Source of the DNA: Campanula takesimana
Taxonomy: Eukaryota > Streptophyta > Magnoliopsida > Asterales > Campanulaceae
Length of the DNA: 64,000 nucleotides
NCBI GenBank assembly: GCA_026119855.1
Contig: JAOWBW010001041.1
Coordinates: 434,001 to 498,000, forward strand
Reading direction: 5' to 3'
Positions 1 through 10,040 of the stretch are shown one piece after another. The notes under the pieces are model-generated. The model was not told the origin of the DNA, did not search any database, and was given only the letters and a program-made list of their open reading frames with translations. The first letter of the stretch is position 1, and every line of letters begins with the position of its first letter. A program made the translations under genes and the position numbers.

Positions 1-379
1 GGTTAACTGGAGATATCGCCGGAAAAGGGGGTCTTCGTTGAGTTTTGATAACGGAGGATTTGACCGGAGTTGGGGAGGGCAGTGGTCGCCGGAGTTGAGG
101 GAGGGAGTCACCGGAGTTGTGGGAAGGGTCGCCTGAGTTGGTAAGTGAGAAAAGTTTAGAGAGAGAGAGTGTGTGTTTTGGGTGTGATTTAAGAGGGGTG
201 GGGGTGTTATTTAGCTTGTTAAGTTTCTAACGTGTATTAACGTCCATTAATTTTTTTAACGATCTTGGTTAGTTTTGCTAATTAATCAATAGTACGCAGG
301 TTTCTTTTGTTGTTTAGATAGTACAGAGGTTAAAGTGATATTCTTGACATAGTACAGATGTCAGAAATGTGGTTTACTC
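1..379. mobile_element. Right end of a Mutator-like element (MULE-A)
   Basis: The last ~145 bases, ending at 379 with GGTTTACTC, match in order the terminal inverted repeat of the complete MULE at 21,347-22,581, including the repeated 'agtac' blocks and the 'gttttgctaattaatca' segment. The inner part (about 1-200) is GC-rich with several CCGGAGTTG-like repeats, comparable to the GC-rich core of the second copy read in reverse. The left end lies outside the window, so the target duplication cannot be checked. Seen directly: the shared terminus. Inferred: Mutator superfamily, from the 9-10 bp duplication of the second copy. Confidence 0.7.
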
Positions 380-477
380 GTAGTTTTTGTAACACTTTAT
401 TATGGTAAGAACAAAACTCGTAAAGCACATTCTGTGTCACTTATTATTGCAAAAACTACTCCCTCCTTCCACTTATA

Positions 478-657
478 TACTTTCTCCGTCCTATAACAAA
501 GTACATATTTGTTTTTTTCAAAGAAAAAATATTGACAAAGTATGTTGTTAGTGGGAAGGAGAGAGAAAGTGGGGTAGGGAATAGTAAATGCGTAGTTGTT
601 GTGAGTGAAAGGAGAGAGAAAGTAGATGGAATTTTTTCCTTTTTAGGTAAGTGGTAT
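478..657. mobile_element. Left part of a Stowaway-like MITE split by Copia-1
   Basis: It starts TA then CTTTCTCCGTCC and resembles the MITE at 19,138-19,396 read in reverse, with shared blocks such as the GGGTAGGGAATAGTA region and the 'gttgttgtgagt' block. Its other part, with the 'aatgggacacccaaa' block, resumes directly after the Copia-1 target duplication at 10,683 and ends near 11,046 ('actttgttataagac'). Copia-1 therefore landed inside this MITE. Confidence 0.6.
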
Positions 658-1300
658 TGAAGAGTATGGGTATACTCGTCTTTTTCCTTTGGTATCTTTG
701 TGATTCTGATTTGTGAATATCTTAGATATAGTTGTAATTATTTATTTATTTTGTAGTTAATTAGGATTTACTTGACTAACATACTCATAGTTATCTTTGG
801 TAAGTGTTTGTGTATTTTAGGTGTTTTATTTTTAGGTGGACTCTCAAATGAAATATATGATTGGATCTTGAAGATCTCGTGGATGGAAAGGACTTGCCGA
901 AAAGCTTATAAAAGCCAGTCGGCTTTGTCATTGTTTTTTTACGCATTCTGAGCATTCGAAATCACAGAGAGAAAATCCTTGAGAGTCCTTGTATCCTTAG
1001 ATGTTCTTCTCAAAAGAACTCTAAGTGTTTTGAGTGTTTTTGTGAGATCTAGAAGTCTAGATTAGTTTGATCTTTTAATATTTTGTTTTCTTTCATTCGA
1101 CTTGTACTCTGCAAGATCGCTTTTAATATATGAAAGTTTTCCAGCAAGATTTCTTGCTGAAGTGTTTTTAATTCCGTTTCTTTATTTCCGCTGCATATTT
1201 TCTGATACTTGACAAGGCAACTGTCTTGACAACTGTGAGCACAGTTGTACTCACAGTTGATTGTTTTCCAGAACAGTCCTAGCCGGCCTAATTTCTTACA
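658..1300 (+). repeat. Copia-1 5' LTR
   Basis: 643 bp, beginning TGAAGAGTATG and ending TTTCTTACA, repeated almost identically at 10,041-10,682. It contains a TATA box at 908-915. Near its end is a cluster of CAACTG/CAGTTG words (about 1,210-1,262) that recur through the rest of the element. Confidence 0.95.
908..915 (+). promoter_or_regulatory. TATA box in Copia-1 5' LTR
   Basis: TATAAAAG about 390 bases before the end of the LTR, repeated at 10,290-10,297 in the 3' LTR. Position fits the U3/R boundary of a Copia LTR. The start of transcription is inferred to lie about 25-35 bases downstream. Confidence 0.6.
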
Positions 1301-1302
1301 AT

Positions 1303-1315
1303 TGGTATCAGGAGC
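1303..1315 (+). other. Copia-1 primer binding site (initiator Met tRNA)
   Basis: TGGTATCAGGAGC begins two bases after the 5' LTR. It matches the plant initiator-Met tRNA 3' end used by most plant LTR elements (TGGTATCAGAGC) with one extra G. The other elements in this window carry the standard form. Confidence 0.88.
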
Positions 1316-1346
1316 TCTGGTCTCGATACACTGAGATCGATCCTAG

Positions 1347-3644
1347 ATGGCCAACATGGACTGTCCTCATTCTCGTAAGCCGCCTACTCTAGATGGTTCA
1401 AACTATACCATTTGGAAGGCAAAGATGACTATGTACATCAAAAACATAGATCATCGTGCTTGGGTCAGCATTCTAGTGGGATATAAATCCCCTACCATGG
1501 AAGTGGTTGATCCAAAAGCTAAGGCTTCTGTGTCTGACGAAGAAAAGAAAGAAAAAGTTTTTATTCCAAAACCCGAGCAAGATTGGAATGCGGAGGAAAT
1601 TGCCCTTGCAAATTTCAATGCAAAGGCAATGGCCGCCATTTCTGATCACGTTGATTTTAATCTGTATCGGTTGTTCTCAAACCATACAGTGGCCAAAAAT
1701 GCTTGGAACATTTTGCAACTCCATTGTGAAGGGTCCGATAGTGTTAAACAAACTAAGTTAAGAAGGTTGATGACAGAGTTTGAGAATTTGAGAATCGGAG
1801 AAGATGAGACAATTCAAAATTATTCTGCTAAATTAATGGACATTTCAAATGAATCATTTGCATTAGGAGAATCCATCTCCAATGCAAGGTTGGTCAGTAA
1901 AGTTTTAAGAACTCTCCCAGAAAAATTCAATATCAAAGTCTCTGTCATCGAAGAAACTTGTGATACTCGGACAGTGAGTCTTGAAAAGGTTCTTAGTATT
2001 CTTACTACGTTTGAATTGAACCTTGAAGTGCAAAAAACCAGCAAAGCAAATTCAATTGCTCTTGCTAGTGCTCTAACTGTGTCCAAAGATCTTGTGGAAT
2101 TGTCAAAAGACATGGATGAGTCAACCTTGGAGGAAGATGAGTGTGCCTTGATAACCCAGAAATTCAAAAACGTTTTAAATAAGAAACGACAACAAAGATT
2201 TCCCAATAAAGGCTTCTCACCATCCACCAAGGCTGAACCATTCGAAAAGGAAGCGAGTGTTAGTGTGAAAAAACCGTTTTCTGAAAACAAAAAACCGATT
2301 GATTCGGTTCAGTGTAGGGCGTGTCAAGGATACGGCCACTATGCTAATGAGTGTGCTAACACACTCAAAAAGAGAGGGATGAGTTTATCTGCTACCTTGA
2401 GTGATTCTGATGATGACGATGAGACTGCTAATCTATCATATTATCGTTCATCACAATCATCCCTTTCTGATAGTGCAACTGATAGTGAGGCTGACATGTC
2501 AACTGACAACACGGCTGACTATGAACAAATAAGGTTTTTAGTTTTAACCATCGTTTTTGAAAACCTGAAAATGAAGGAGGGTGAAACAATTAAGTGTTTT
2601 TCTGAAAAGTTAATCAACATTGTGAATGGGTTACATGTGTTAGGGGAGTCATCCTCTGATACTAGACTTGTAAACAAATTGTTAAGATCTCTTCCGAGTC
2701 GGTTCAATGCTGTTACTACTGTGTTCGAAGAATTCTATGATCTTGAATCTATGAGTTTTATGGAACTCAGAGGGATTTTAACTGTCTATGAAACATCTTT
2801 TTCAAAATTACCATCTCCTTCATCTTCAGTTGAAAATCTTGAAAGAACCGGTTGTACTCTTACTCTGAGTGACAGTGAGTCTGACAGTGAATCTGACAGT
2901 GACGATGAACAGTCAACTGTCATGACAACTGTCAACTCAAGTGGTACTAATGTGTATACCTGCTTGAATTCTACATCTGCAGGGGAGACTGAAGAGTCAA
3001 AACTTGATGAAGACGATTGTCTCACCTATGAAGAATTGCATGAGAACTACGTTGAGTTGTTCGCAGATTGGTCCAAGCGAATGGAACAACTCAAAGAGTT
3101 CAAAAAGGTAAATGAAAAACTCACCTCTGAAAATCTGAAACTCAAAGCTGAGGGTGAGAGGTTGTCGAGTGAAAGTGATGCTCAAAAGGACTCCATAGCT
3201 AGGTTAGAGGTCATGCTTACAAAGAAAGACAATGAGTGTGAAAAATACAAGAGCGACCTTGAGAAAGAAACAAATACCCTTGCAAAGATTAACACCAGTA
3301 AGGGTAAGTTTGATAAAATTTTGACAATGCGAAATGAAGGGAGATCAGGAATAGGCTATGGAGATCCAATGTTTGTCAAAGAAGGTGAGGGTACATCAAA
3401 AACCAATGAGAGTTATCCTGCAAATCACGCATCTCCTCACAAAAATAGGAAAAACAGAAAGAGAAGATACGTGTGTCACCATTGTTTTGCACATGGACAC
3501 ATTCGTCCATTTTGTTATAAACTGAAACAGGAACTCGGTCTAGACAAGAACAACGGTCATCTGACACGACAACTGTGGGCACAATCTGCCAATCAACTGC
3601 CCAGTCAACGGCCACGACAACATCAAGCTACAAAGAAAGCATAG
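1347..3644 (+). CDS. gag: Copia-1 Gag, open 765-residue frame with a second capsid-like segment
   Basis: Gag forms the particle that packages element RNA. The frame opens 47 bases after the LTR and has no stop for 765 residues. Residues ~10-35 (PPTLDGSNYTIWKAKM) look like the DUF4219 leader, and residues ~95-235 like the UBN2 capsid domain of Copia Gag. A CCHC knuckle CRACQGYGHYANEC starts near residue 323. Residues ~393-490 then repeat the C-terminal half of the UBN2 segment in diverged form (compare LPEKFNIKVSVIEE with LPSRFNAVTTVFEE). Acidic Ser/Asp-rich stretches (~350-385, ~505-530), a coiled-coil-like stretch (~590-680) and a second knuckle CHHCFAHGHIRPFC (~710) follow. The final TAG is in frame with the protease downstream, so it may be a mutation or a Gag/Pol boundary. 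Confidence 0.88.
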   Translation: MANMDCPHSRKPPTLDGSNYTIWKAKMTMYIKNIDHRAWVSILVGYKSPTMEVVDPKAKASVSDEEKKEKVFIPKPEQDWNAEEIALANFNAKAMAAISDHVDFNLYRLFSNHTVAKNAWNILQLHCEGSDSVKQTKLRRLMTEFENLRIGEDETIQNYSAKLMDISNESFALGESISNARLVSKVLRTLPEKFNIKVSVIEETCDTRTVSLEKVLSILTTFELNLEVQKTSKANSIALASALTVSKDLVELSKDMDESTLEEDECALITQKFKNVLNKKRQQRFPNKGFSPSTKAEPFEKEASVSVKKPFSENKKPIDSVQCRACQGYGHYANECANTLKKRGMSLSATLSDSDDDDETANLSYYRSSQSSLSDSATDSEADMSTDNTADYEQIRFLVLTIVFENLKMKEGETIKCFSEKLINIVNGLHVLGESSSDTRLVNKLLRSLPSRFNAVTTVFEEFYDLESMSFMELRGILTVYETSFSKLPSPSSSVENLERTGCTLTLSDSESDSESDSDDEQSTVMTTVNSSGTNVYTCLNSTSAGETEESKLDEDDCLTYEELHENYVELFADWSKRMEQLKEFKKVNEKLTSENLKLKAEGERLSSESDAQKDSIARLEVMLTKKDNECEKYKSDLEKETNTLAKINTSKGKFDKILTMRNEGRSGIGYGDPMFVKEGEGTSKTNESYPANHASPHKNRKNRKRRYVCHHCFAHGHIRPFCYKLKQELGLDKNNGHLTRQLWAQSANQLPSQRPRQHQATKKA

Positions 3645-4163
3645 GTAAGAAAGGAGACTCTAAATTGCAGTGTGGCTCTTACCTTCTTCAAGAGTAGTGT
3701 GGAAGAATGATGGTACTTTGACAGTGGCTGCTCTCGCCATATGACGGGTACGCTCGAACATCTCAAGGACTATGAATCCTTCAATGGTGGAAAAGTCAAC
3801 TTTGGTGGAGGTGCCAAAGGTCAGGTAATTGGCAAAGGTAATGTTGATGCCCAAATTGCACAATGTTTTACTTGTTGATGGGCTTAAGTCAAATCTGATT
3901 AGCATAAGCCAGCTGTGTGACGACGACTTGTTTGTTAAGTTTGACAAGTCCAATGTGAAGTGTTTGATAACAAAAATGTGTGTGTTTTAACTGGGGTTAG
4001 ATCTTCGGACAATTGTTACAAGATTGGTAGTGTGGAATCGTGTCTCACTGCCAAACTAAATGAGTCTGAAATCTGGCACCAAAAGCTTGGTTATGCCAGT
4101 GAAAGAAAAATCAGTGAGTTAATCAAATTTGGGGCAGCAAAGGTTTGCCCAACTTGGACTTGA
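3645..4163 (+). pseudogene. pol: Copia-1 protease and GAG-pre-integrase remnant
   Basis: The aspartic protease signature DSGCSRHMTG is encoded from 3,720 in the same frame as gag, but TAG (3,642) and TGA (3,705) lie between. The frame runs to a TGA at 3,876 and is shifted after about 3,870. It shifts again near 3,955, where FDNKNVCVLTG begins. The GAG-pre-integrase motif IWHQKLGYASERKISEL follows at about 4,070-4,130 and the frame breaks again near 4,145. Domain order is normal for Copia. The protease is inactive as encoded. Confidence 0.85.
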
Positions 4164-5140
4164 AAATGCTAAGCGTGTGTGGACCATGTCAAAAGGGAAA
4201 ACAAACAAAGTCCAGTCACAAAAATGTTCAGAATTTTGGAACAAGTAGATGTCTTGAGTTGATTCATACTGACCTTATGGGTCCCATGGAAGTGGAAAGT
4301 ATGTCTCGAAAGAAATACTGTTTTGTGTGTGTTGATGATTTTTCCCGTTACACTTGGGTCATATTTTTGAGAGAAAAATCTAACACAATTGAAGAGTTTA
4401 AAATTTGGTACAAAAAGGTCAAAAATCTTTATGGTCTAAAAACTGTGAGAGTCAGGTCCGACCATGGTACTGAATTTGAAAACTCTGTTTTTTCATCATT
4501 TTGCGATTCAAAGGGGATTACTCATGAGTTCTCAGCCCCCAAAACTCCTCAACAAAATGGAGTAGCGGAAAGGAAAAATCGCACATTACAAGAAATGGCT
4601 AGGGTCATGTTGAGTGCTAAAAATCTGTCTAATCGTGTCTTTCTAAGAATTGGAAGCACCATGACTCCCTATGAAATCTTACTTGGAAAGAAACCCACTT
4701 TAAAATACTTTCATGTTTTTTGGTGTATTTGCTACATCTTAAATGATCGTGAGTATCTTTCTAAGTTTGATTCAAAAAGTAACAAAGCCATTTTCATTGG
4801 TTACTCTCAGAATAGTAGAGCCTATAGAGTCTATAATTTGAAAACCAAGACGATTATGGAATCTATAAATGTTATCTTCGATGATTCTACTGATCTTAAT
4901 GTCAAAACTGCTGAGGATGGTGTTTCAGGTTGCACCTGGGAGTATGGGCAGATTAATGATGAATCTGAACCAACGAATGCAACAGAACCTGCAGATGCGC
5001 CAACTGTGAGGACAACTGACAGTCAAGATGAACAGTCAACTGCCATGTCAGATGGTCAGGCGGCAGCTGGTTCTGGTTCGGATTCTGAAATCGCTGAAGA
5101 TCAGGAAAGAAGAGGCAACGATGCTGCTCCAAGCATATAG
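4145..5140 (+). pseudogene. pol: Copia-1 integrase core, internally deleted
   Basis: Integrase inserts element cDNA into host DNA. The DDE residues are visible: Asp in HTDLMGP (4,271), Asp in VRSDHGTEF (4,460) and Glu in NGVAERKNR (4,568), with 35 residues between the last two as expected. After NRT...MLSAKNLSN a short stretch normally present in Copia integrases is missing (about 4,620-4,650, before RVFLRIGSTMTPYEIL). The C-terminal part is Ser/Thr/Glu-rich and ends at a stop at 5,138-5,140; the link to RT is frameshifted. Confidence 0.87.
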
Positions 5141-5173
5141 GGAAACCATCCAACTTCCCAGGTCATTGGGGGA

Positions 5174-6527
5174 GTGGATGAAGGAAGAAAAACAAGAGGA
5201 AAAGGGATAGATTACCGGGAATTGGCCGGTTTGGTGTGCATGCAATCCGCATACCATCAGGTAAGTTCTTGCTGTTTCGTGACTAATTTTGAGCCCAAAA
5301 ATGTGTCTGAAGCCTTTAAAGATGCTAATTGGATCAATGCTATGCAAGAGGAATTGATCCAATTTGAAAAAGAATGATGTTTGGTTCTTGGTCCCTAGGC
5401 CCTCTAACATCAATGTTATTGGGACTAAGTGGATATTTAAGAATAAATCAGATGAACAAGGCATAATAATAAGGAACAAAGCACGTCTAGTGGCTCAGGG
5501 TTACACTCAATTAGAGGGTGTGGTCTTTGACGAGACTTTTGCCCCGGTAGCCCGCATTGAGTCCATTAGACTGCTATTAGCAATCTCATGCTATCTAAAG
5601 ATCACTCTACATCAAATGGATGTGAAGAGTGCGTTCCTAAATGGTCTTTTAAATGAGGAAGTGTTTGTTGAACAACCCAAGGGGTTTGAGGATCCACATA
5701 AGCCAAATCATGTTTTTAAGTTGAAAAAGGCGCTCTACGGTCTAAAGCAACCCCCACGTGCTTGGTATGGAAGACTAACAGAGCACCTTATTCAACTTGG
5801 CTTTAAAAGAGGGGAGGTTGATAAGACCTTGTTTATTTTGAAAAATAAAAGGGACATTCTCGTGGCTCAGATTTATGTGGATGACATAGTCTTCGGTTCA
5901 ACTTCTAAAACTATGCTTGACATGTTTGTAGAGAGTATGACATCCACATTCGAGATGAGTATGGTTGGGGAATTGAAATTCTTTCTTGGGCTACAAATTG
6001 TTCAAACAAAAGAAGGATTGTCAATTTCTCAATCAAAGTATGCCAAAAATTTGGTTAAGAAATTTGGCCTCGAGAATACGTGTCATTTGAAAACCCCCAT
6101 GGGGTCCTCTCAAAAACTGTTTAAAGACGAGGATGGAGAGAGTGTTGACCAAACTCTCTATCGGAGTATGATTGGCAGCTTACTGTACCTTACAGCGAGC
6201 CGCCCCGATATCATGTTTAGTGTCTGCCTCTGTGCTAGGTATCAGGCTGACCCCAAGGTATCCCACTTAACTGCCGTTAAGCGAATAATTAGATATGTTA
6301 GTGGTATCACAAATTTGGGGTTAAGCTACACGAGGGACACAAACACAAGTCTAGTTGGCTTTAGTGACTCGGATTGGGCTGGGAGCACTGATGATAGAAA
6401 AAGCACCACTGGTGGGTGTTTTTATCTTGGGAATAATCTAGTGTCTTGGTTTAGTAAGAAACAAAACTGTGTTTCTTTATCAACTGTTGAATCTGAATAC
6501 ATTGCAGTTGGTAGTTGTTGTGGATGA
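5174..6527 (+). pseudogene. pol: Copia-1 reverse transcriptase and N-terminal RNase H
   Basis: A short piece at 5,174-5,377 encodes the start (EPKNVSEAFKDANWINAMQEE). After a frameshift the main frame 5,364-6,527 carries the Copia RT domain: [43 protein letters not shown] and the catalytic IYVDDIVFGS (YVDD at 5,874-5,885), then YRSMIGSLLYLTASRPDI. RNase H begins at FSDSDWAGSTDDRKSTTG and reaches LSTVESEYIAVGSCC, where a small deletion shifts the frame. Core RT motifs are intact; the polyprotein context is broken on both sides. Confidence 0.9.
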
Positions 6528-6805
6528 ACCAAATGATAAAAGATTATGGTTTAAAAAGTGAAACCTTGATGGTATATTGTGATAGTTTAAGTGCTCAGAA
6601 TATTGCCAAAAATCCGGTTCAGCACTCCAGAACAAAGCATATAGATATTAGGCATCATTTTGTTAGAGATCTCGTTGAACAAAAAATCATTACTCTTGAA
6701 CATGTAAGCACAACGGATCAACTTACTGATATCTTTACCAAGGCTTTGGACTTCGAGAGATTTTCTTCACTTAAGAAGTCTCTCGGATTGTGTGTTACCA
6801 GTTGA
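6515..6805 (+). pseudogene. pol: Copia-1 C-terminal RNase H fragment
   Basis: Continues RNase H in another frame: WMNQMIKDYGL, YCDSLSAQNIAKNP, RTKHIDIRHHFVRD and DQLTDIFTKAL are the standard Copia RNase H tail. It overlaps the upstream piece by 13 bases, showing a deletion-type frameshift near 6,520. The stop at 6,803-6,805 is the natural end of pol. Confidence 0.88.
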
Positions 6806-7880
6806 CTGCACATCTGTGTGGACAACTGTCTGCATAAAACTGTATAATGGTATATTACAGTTCACACTAATTTTTTTTTTTAAAAAAAAAAAAAAAAATC
6901 TTAGTTGTAGATTGCATTCATCCTTGCACGATTGTCTCTTGTGATCACTTGGTTGTCTCGTTTCTTGACTCTGTGCTTTGACCCTTGAATGTGAGACCCT
7001 TATTGACTTGATAATAAAATTATCCTGTCAATTCCTTCGTGTTGTTTATCATGGAGTGGAAATTCAATCTAAGGTTGCGGGGAAAACAAGCTGCCTCCAA
7101 TCGTTGGTGTTACTGCTCATTGTGGCAATATGCTATCCTTCCGTGAGAATCAGTATATATTTTGTATTGTGAGAGTGAAGAGTTCCTCCCCGTAACTGAT
7201 TCATAAGTCATAATCCTTCAATGGGGATGTTCTAGAGGATGCATGATTGAAGGTGAAGCTCATTGAATTCCTGTGAGTTAAGACCGAGTCATGAACTGAG
7301 TCAATCTTTCCAAGTCACACCAAATTGAGACAATCTTCACTTGTGTGTTTAGGCATATTTTTCTTAGTTTTTTTTTGTTGTTCTTGGTATTTAAATCAGC
7401 AAATTGAACCGTTCTTCTTCTTGTTACAGATTTAATGGTTTCATGTAACGATAATCCTATAATGTGTTGTCCAAGTTCTTGCGCAGGAGGTGAAATTTTT
7501 CTGGGTTGATGGACCTTTGTGGTATAATGGATTTTGTGGAAGTATGGCAAGTATCAATTCTGGGCAAATTAGATGATCACAATATTTGTCAAGATTTTGA
7601 GTTTGAAATCACAATCCCAGTCATAAAAGGAATTCTAAAGGGTGTCCAACACTAAAAGGAAGGCACACGGTTTTCTCCCACATCCAGTGCACCAAGGTTT
7701 ATGTCTGAGTTCTTTGCCTTTCTGGAAATACTCTCCTTGTTAAATCAACTGTAAAGGCTCTCCCCTCTCCTCATTACTCCTGTCAACCGCCTCCTCTCTC
7801 TATCTGCTTCTCTATTATGCAATTTTTTCAAAGGTAATTGCACTGGTTTTTGTCTGTTTTGTCTTACAGGAAAAATTTCC
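6806..7880 (+). other. Copia-1 spacer between pol and ORF3
   Basis: About 1.1 kb without a convincing gene. It opens with CAACTG-type words, then has an A/T run (about 6,871-6,898). The last part, before the ATG at 7,881, has a pyrimidine tract ending TTTTGTCTTACAG at 7,870, which looks like a 3' splice site. Short frames on either strand here have no recognisable domain. Confidence 0.6.
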
Positions 7881-9890
7881 ATGGATTCTTCGTCTTCTCC
7901 AGCTCCGGCGCTCACTTCATGTGTCGCCATTGTCGCCGACCTGATTAATGTTCCCCAATCCGATTTGGTGGTCGATTCTCGGTTTCTAGGTTTGCAGGAG
8001 CATGCCATCGACGTCGACAACCCCCTCCAGGTCACCACGTTGGCCAAAACTCGCAAAGTGAGGCCACCAGGGTCTCGCCGTTCCAGCCGCCTTGAAAAAT
8101 TAGGAACAGGGGCATCTTCTGGGTCTTTCAAGCCCGCCATAGCAAGGGCTACAATGGAAGCCGAGGCTCGAGGTAAAGGAAAATCGACATCAATAAGTGG
8201 TCCCCATCGACGACTGATTTTAAATGAGTCGGAGGAAGATGAACCATTGTCTTCTCCGACGCTGGCAGCCGCTGACGACTTCGATGAGGATGTGCCGGTG
8301 GTGACATTAATTCCGGCAAAAAGGAAGAAAGTGACCAACAAAGGAACTCCGTTCAAAGCCCCTTCTTCTCCGGCATCCCCTAGGGTTCAGACGAGAAGTG
8401 CCAAAAGGAAAGCCCTAGAAAGTTCTATGAGAGAATAGGGCTCGTCTTCTCAGTTTGATAATTCCAGTGATTCAAATGTTGAAATTGATTCTGAAGCCAC
8501 CCGTTCTGATGATGAAGGCTTATCTCGTGCTAGAAAACTCAGTCAAGGCTCTGGGGATGCGGCAGCTGTGAGGTAAACTGTTAGGCGATCTGTGTGTTCA
8601 TCCCAGCCGTCAGTTGGTCCATCACATGGCTCTGGCTCTACTGGACAATCCAAACGGGTACGTAAGTCCTCCGCTTCCATTCCCCATGTCTCGTTTAACT
8701 TGTCTTTGCCTCATGATCCAAAATTCTATTATGCTGCCGCTGCTGAAAGATTTTCAAAATATTTTTCGCGAAAATTGTCTGTTGAGAGGGTGAGGGATGA
8801 GAAAATGTTGGAAAGGTTAAATATGGTGGGTTATTTGGGTGAGAGAAAGCTTTTGAAATCCTTGATCTTTGCTGCACCTTTTTCCCGACAATTGATAGGT
8901 GAATTTTATGCCAATCTTTCTCAAGATGTGGCTTTGAGTGAATCTCCAAACTATCATCACATTTTTGTTAGGGATAGGGTACTTGAGTTATCTCCAAAAT
9001 CCATCAATGACTTCCTGGAAACTCCCAACACTCCTCTCTCTGATATACCACAAGACATTGATGTGGTTGTAAGGGCAATCACTGGTGATACCATTTTCTT
9101 TTGGCCCTCTGAACTTTGTTCAACCTCCTTGTCTAGGCTCTATCTGTTTCTTCACCATATCATGCTCACCAATTGGAAGCCCTCCTCAAATCCCTCAGTT
9201 GTTACCCGAGAGCAGGCTCTCTTGTTATATTCCATTGGTGTGAACAAGTTTAATCTGGGAGAAGTGATTTTTGAAACAATTGTGAGTTATGCCGAGTCCC
9301 CTCACTCCACATATCGCCTTCCTCATCCCTGTCTTATTTCTGCGATGCTGGGTACTCATGGTATTGAGGATGAACAAGATGACATCGTTGTCCCTCTTCC
9401 TCCCAAGATTAGTCAGCCCAAAACCATGTTTGAAGCTCATCGGCACAATGATTGGGCTAAACTAGCTGTTGGTTCAGCTGCCATGCCAACTGTTTCCCCA
9501 TCATTTGTCCCGTCAGTTGCCAGGTCTTCATCAGATTCTTCTCAAGCCATTCTCCAGGCTCAAGCAGATTCCATCTCTGCCCAGATTGCTGCTTACAAAG
9601 CTATCATTTCGGGTTTGGAAACTAACCTGGCAGAAATTCATAAAGCAATGAAGGTTGGTTCTTCACAAAAAGGGGGAGAGAGCGTGAATGTAGGGGGAGT
9701 AGGTGAATTAAATGCAGCAGCTGCAGGGGGAGCTAGCTCGCAAGCTACAGGGAGAGCGGGAACTCTTGCCATTCGTGATGACAGTGAGTTAGAATTCTCA
9801 TTTGAAAAGGAATCGGATGCCGCCGCAGCCGAGGAAGATATTCTGGGTGCAGATTTGTACTATGACGTTGGGAACAAAGACAATGCTTAA
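7881..9890 (+). pseudogene. Copia-1 third ORF (Sirevirus env-like / putative plant transposon protein), two stops
   Basis: One reading frame of 670 codons is interrupted by TAG at 8,436 and TAA at 8,574, both in frame. The N-terminal third is Ser/Pro-rich and basic with nuclear-localisation-like clusters (PAKRKKVTNKG, SAKRKALES). The central part (about 8,690-9,450) is folded-looking and includes LIGEFYANLSQDV, IFVRDRVLELSPKSINDFL and a later LLLYSIGV...LPHPCLISAMLG block. That pattern recalls the plant family PF20167 (putative plant transposon protein), often found in env-like ORFs of plant LTR elements. The C-terminus is Ala/Gly/Glu-rich. No signal peptide or clear membrane anchor is visible, so an envelope role is not supported. 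Purine words GGGGGAG repeat near its end. Confidence 0.75.
9667..9736 (+). promoter_or_regulatory. Repeated polypurine words upstream of the Copia-1 3' LTR
   Basis: AAAAAGGGGGAGAGAG, GTAGGGGGAG and GCAGGGGGAG occur at about 9,667, 9,692 and 9,725 inside ORF3. Multiple polypurine-tract copies ahead of the 3' LTR are a known hallmark of Sireviruses. Function is inferred from that. Confidence 0.5.
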
Positions 9891-10025
9891 TTTGTGTTCT
9901 TTAATTTGGGTTTGTAATAACTTTGATATTTTGGTACTTGGGTTGTAGTCGTATTATTTGGGTTTATGTTTATGTTAGTATTGCTATGCATTAACTTGGT
10001 TTTGCAGGTTTTGTTCAGAACCACA

Positions 10026-10040
10026 AAGATAGGGGGGGAT
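10026..10040 (+). promoter_or_regulatory. Copia-1 polypurine tract
   Basis: AAGATAGGGGGGGAT ends right at the first base of the 3' LTR (10,041), the position where plus-strand DNA synthesis is primed. Confidence 0.85.

Noticed and set aside
7881..9890. Viral envelope protein
   Set aside because: No signal peptide, membrane anchor or glycoprotein-like cysteine pattern; basic nuclear-type clusters instead.
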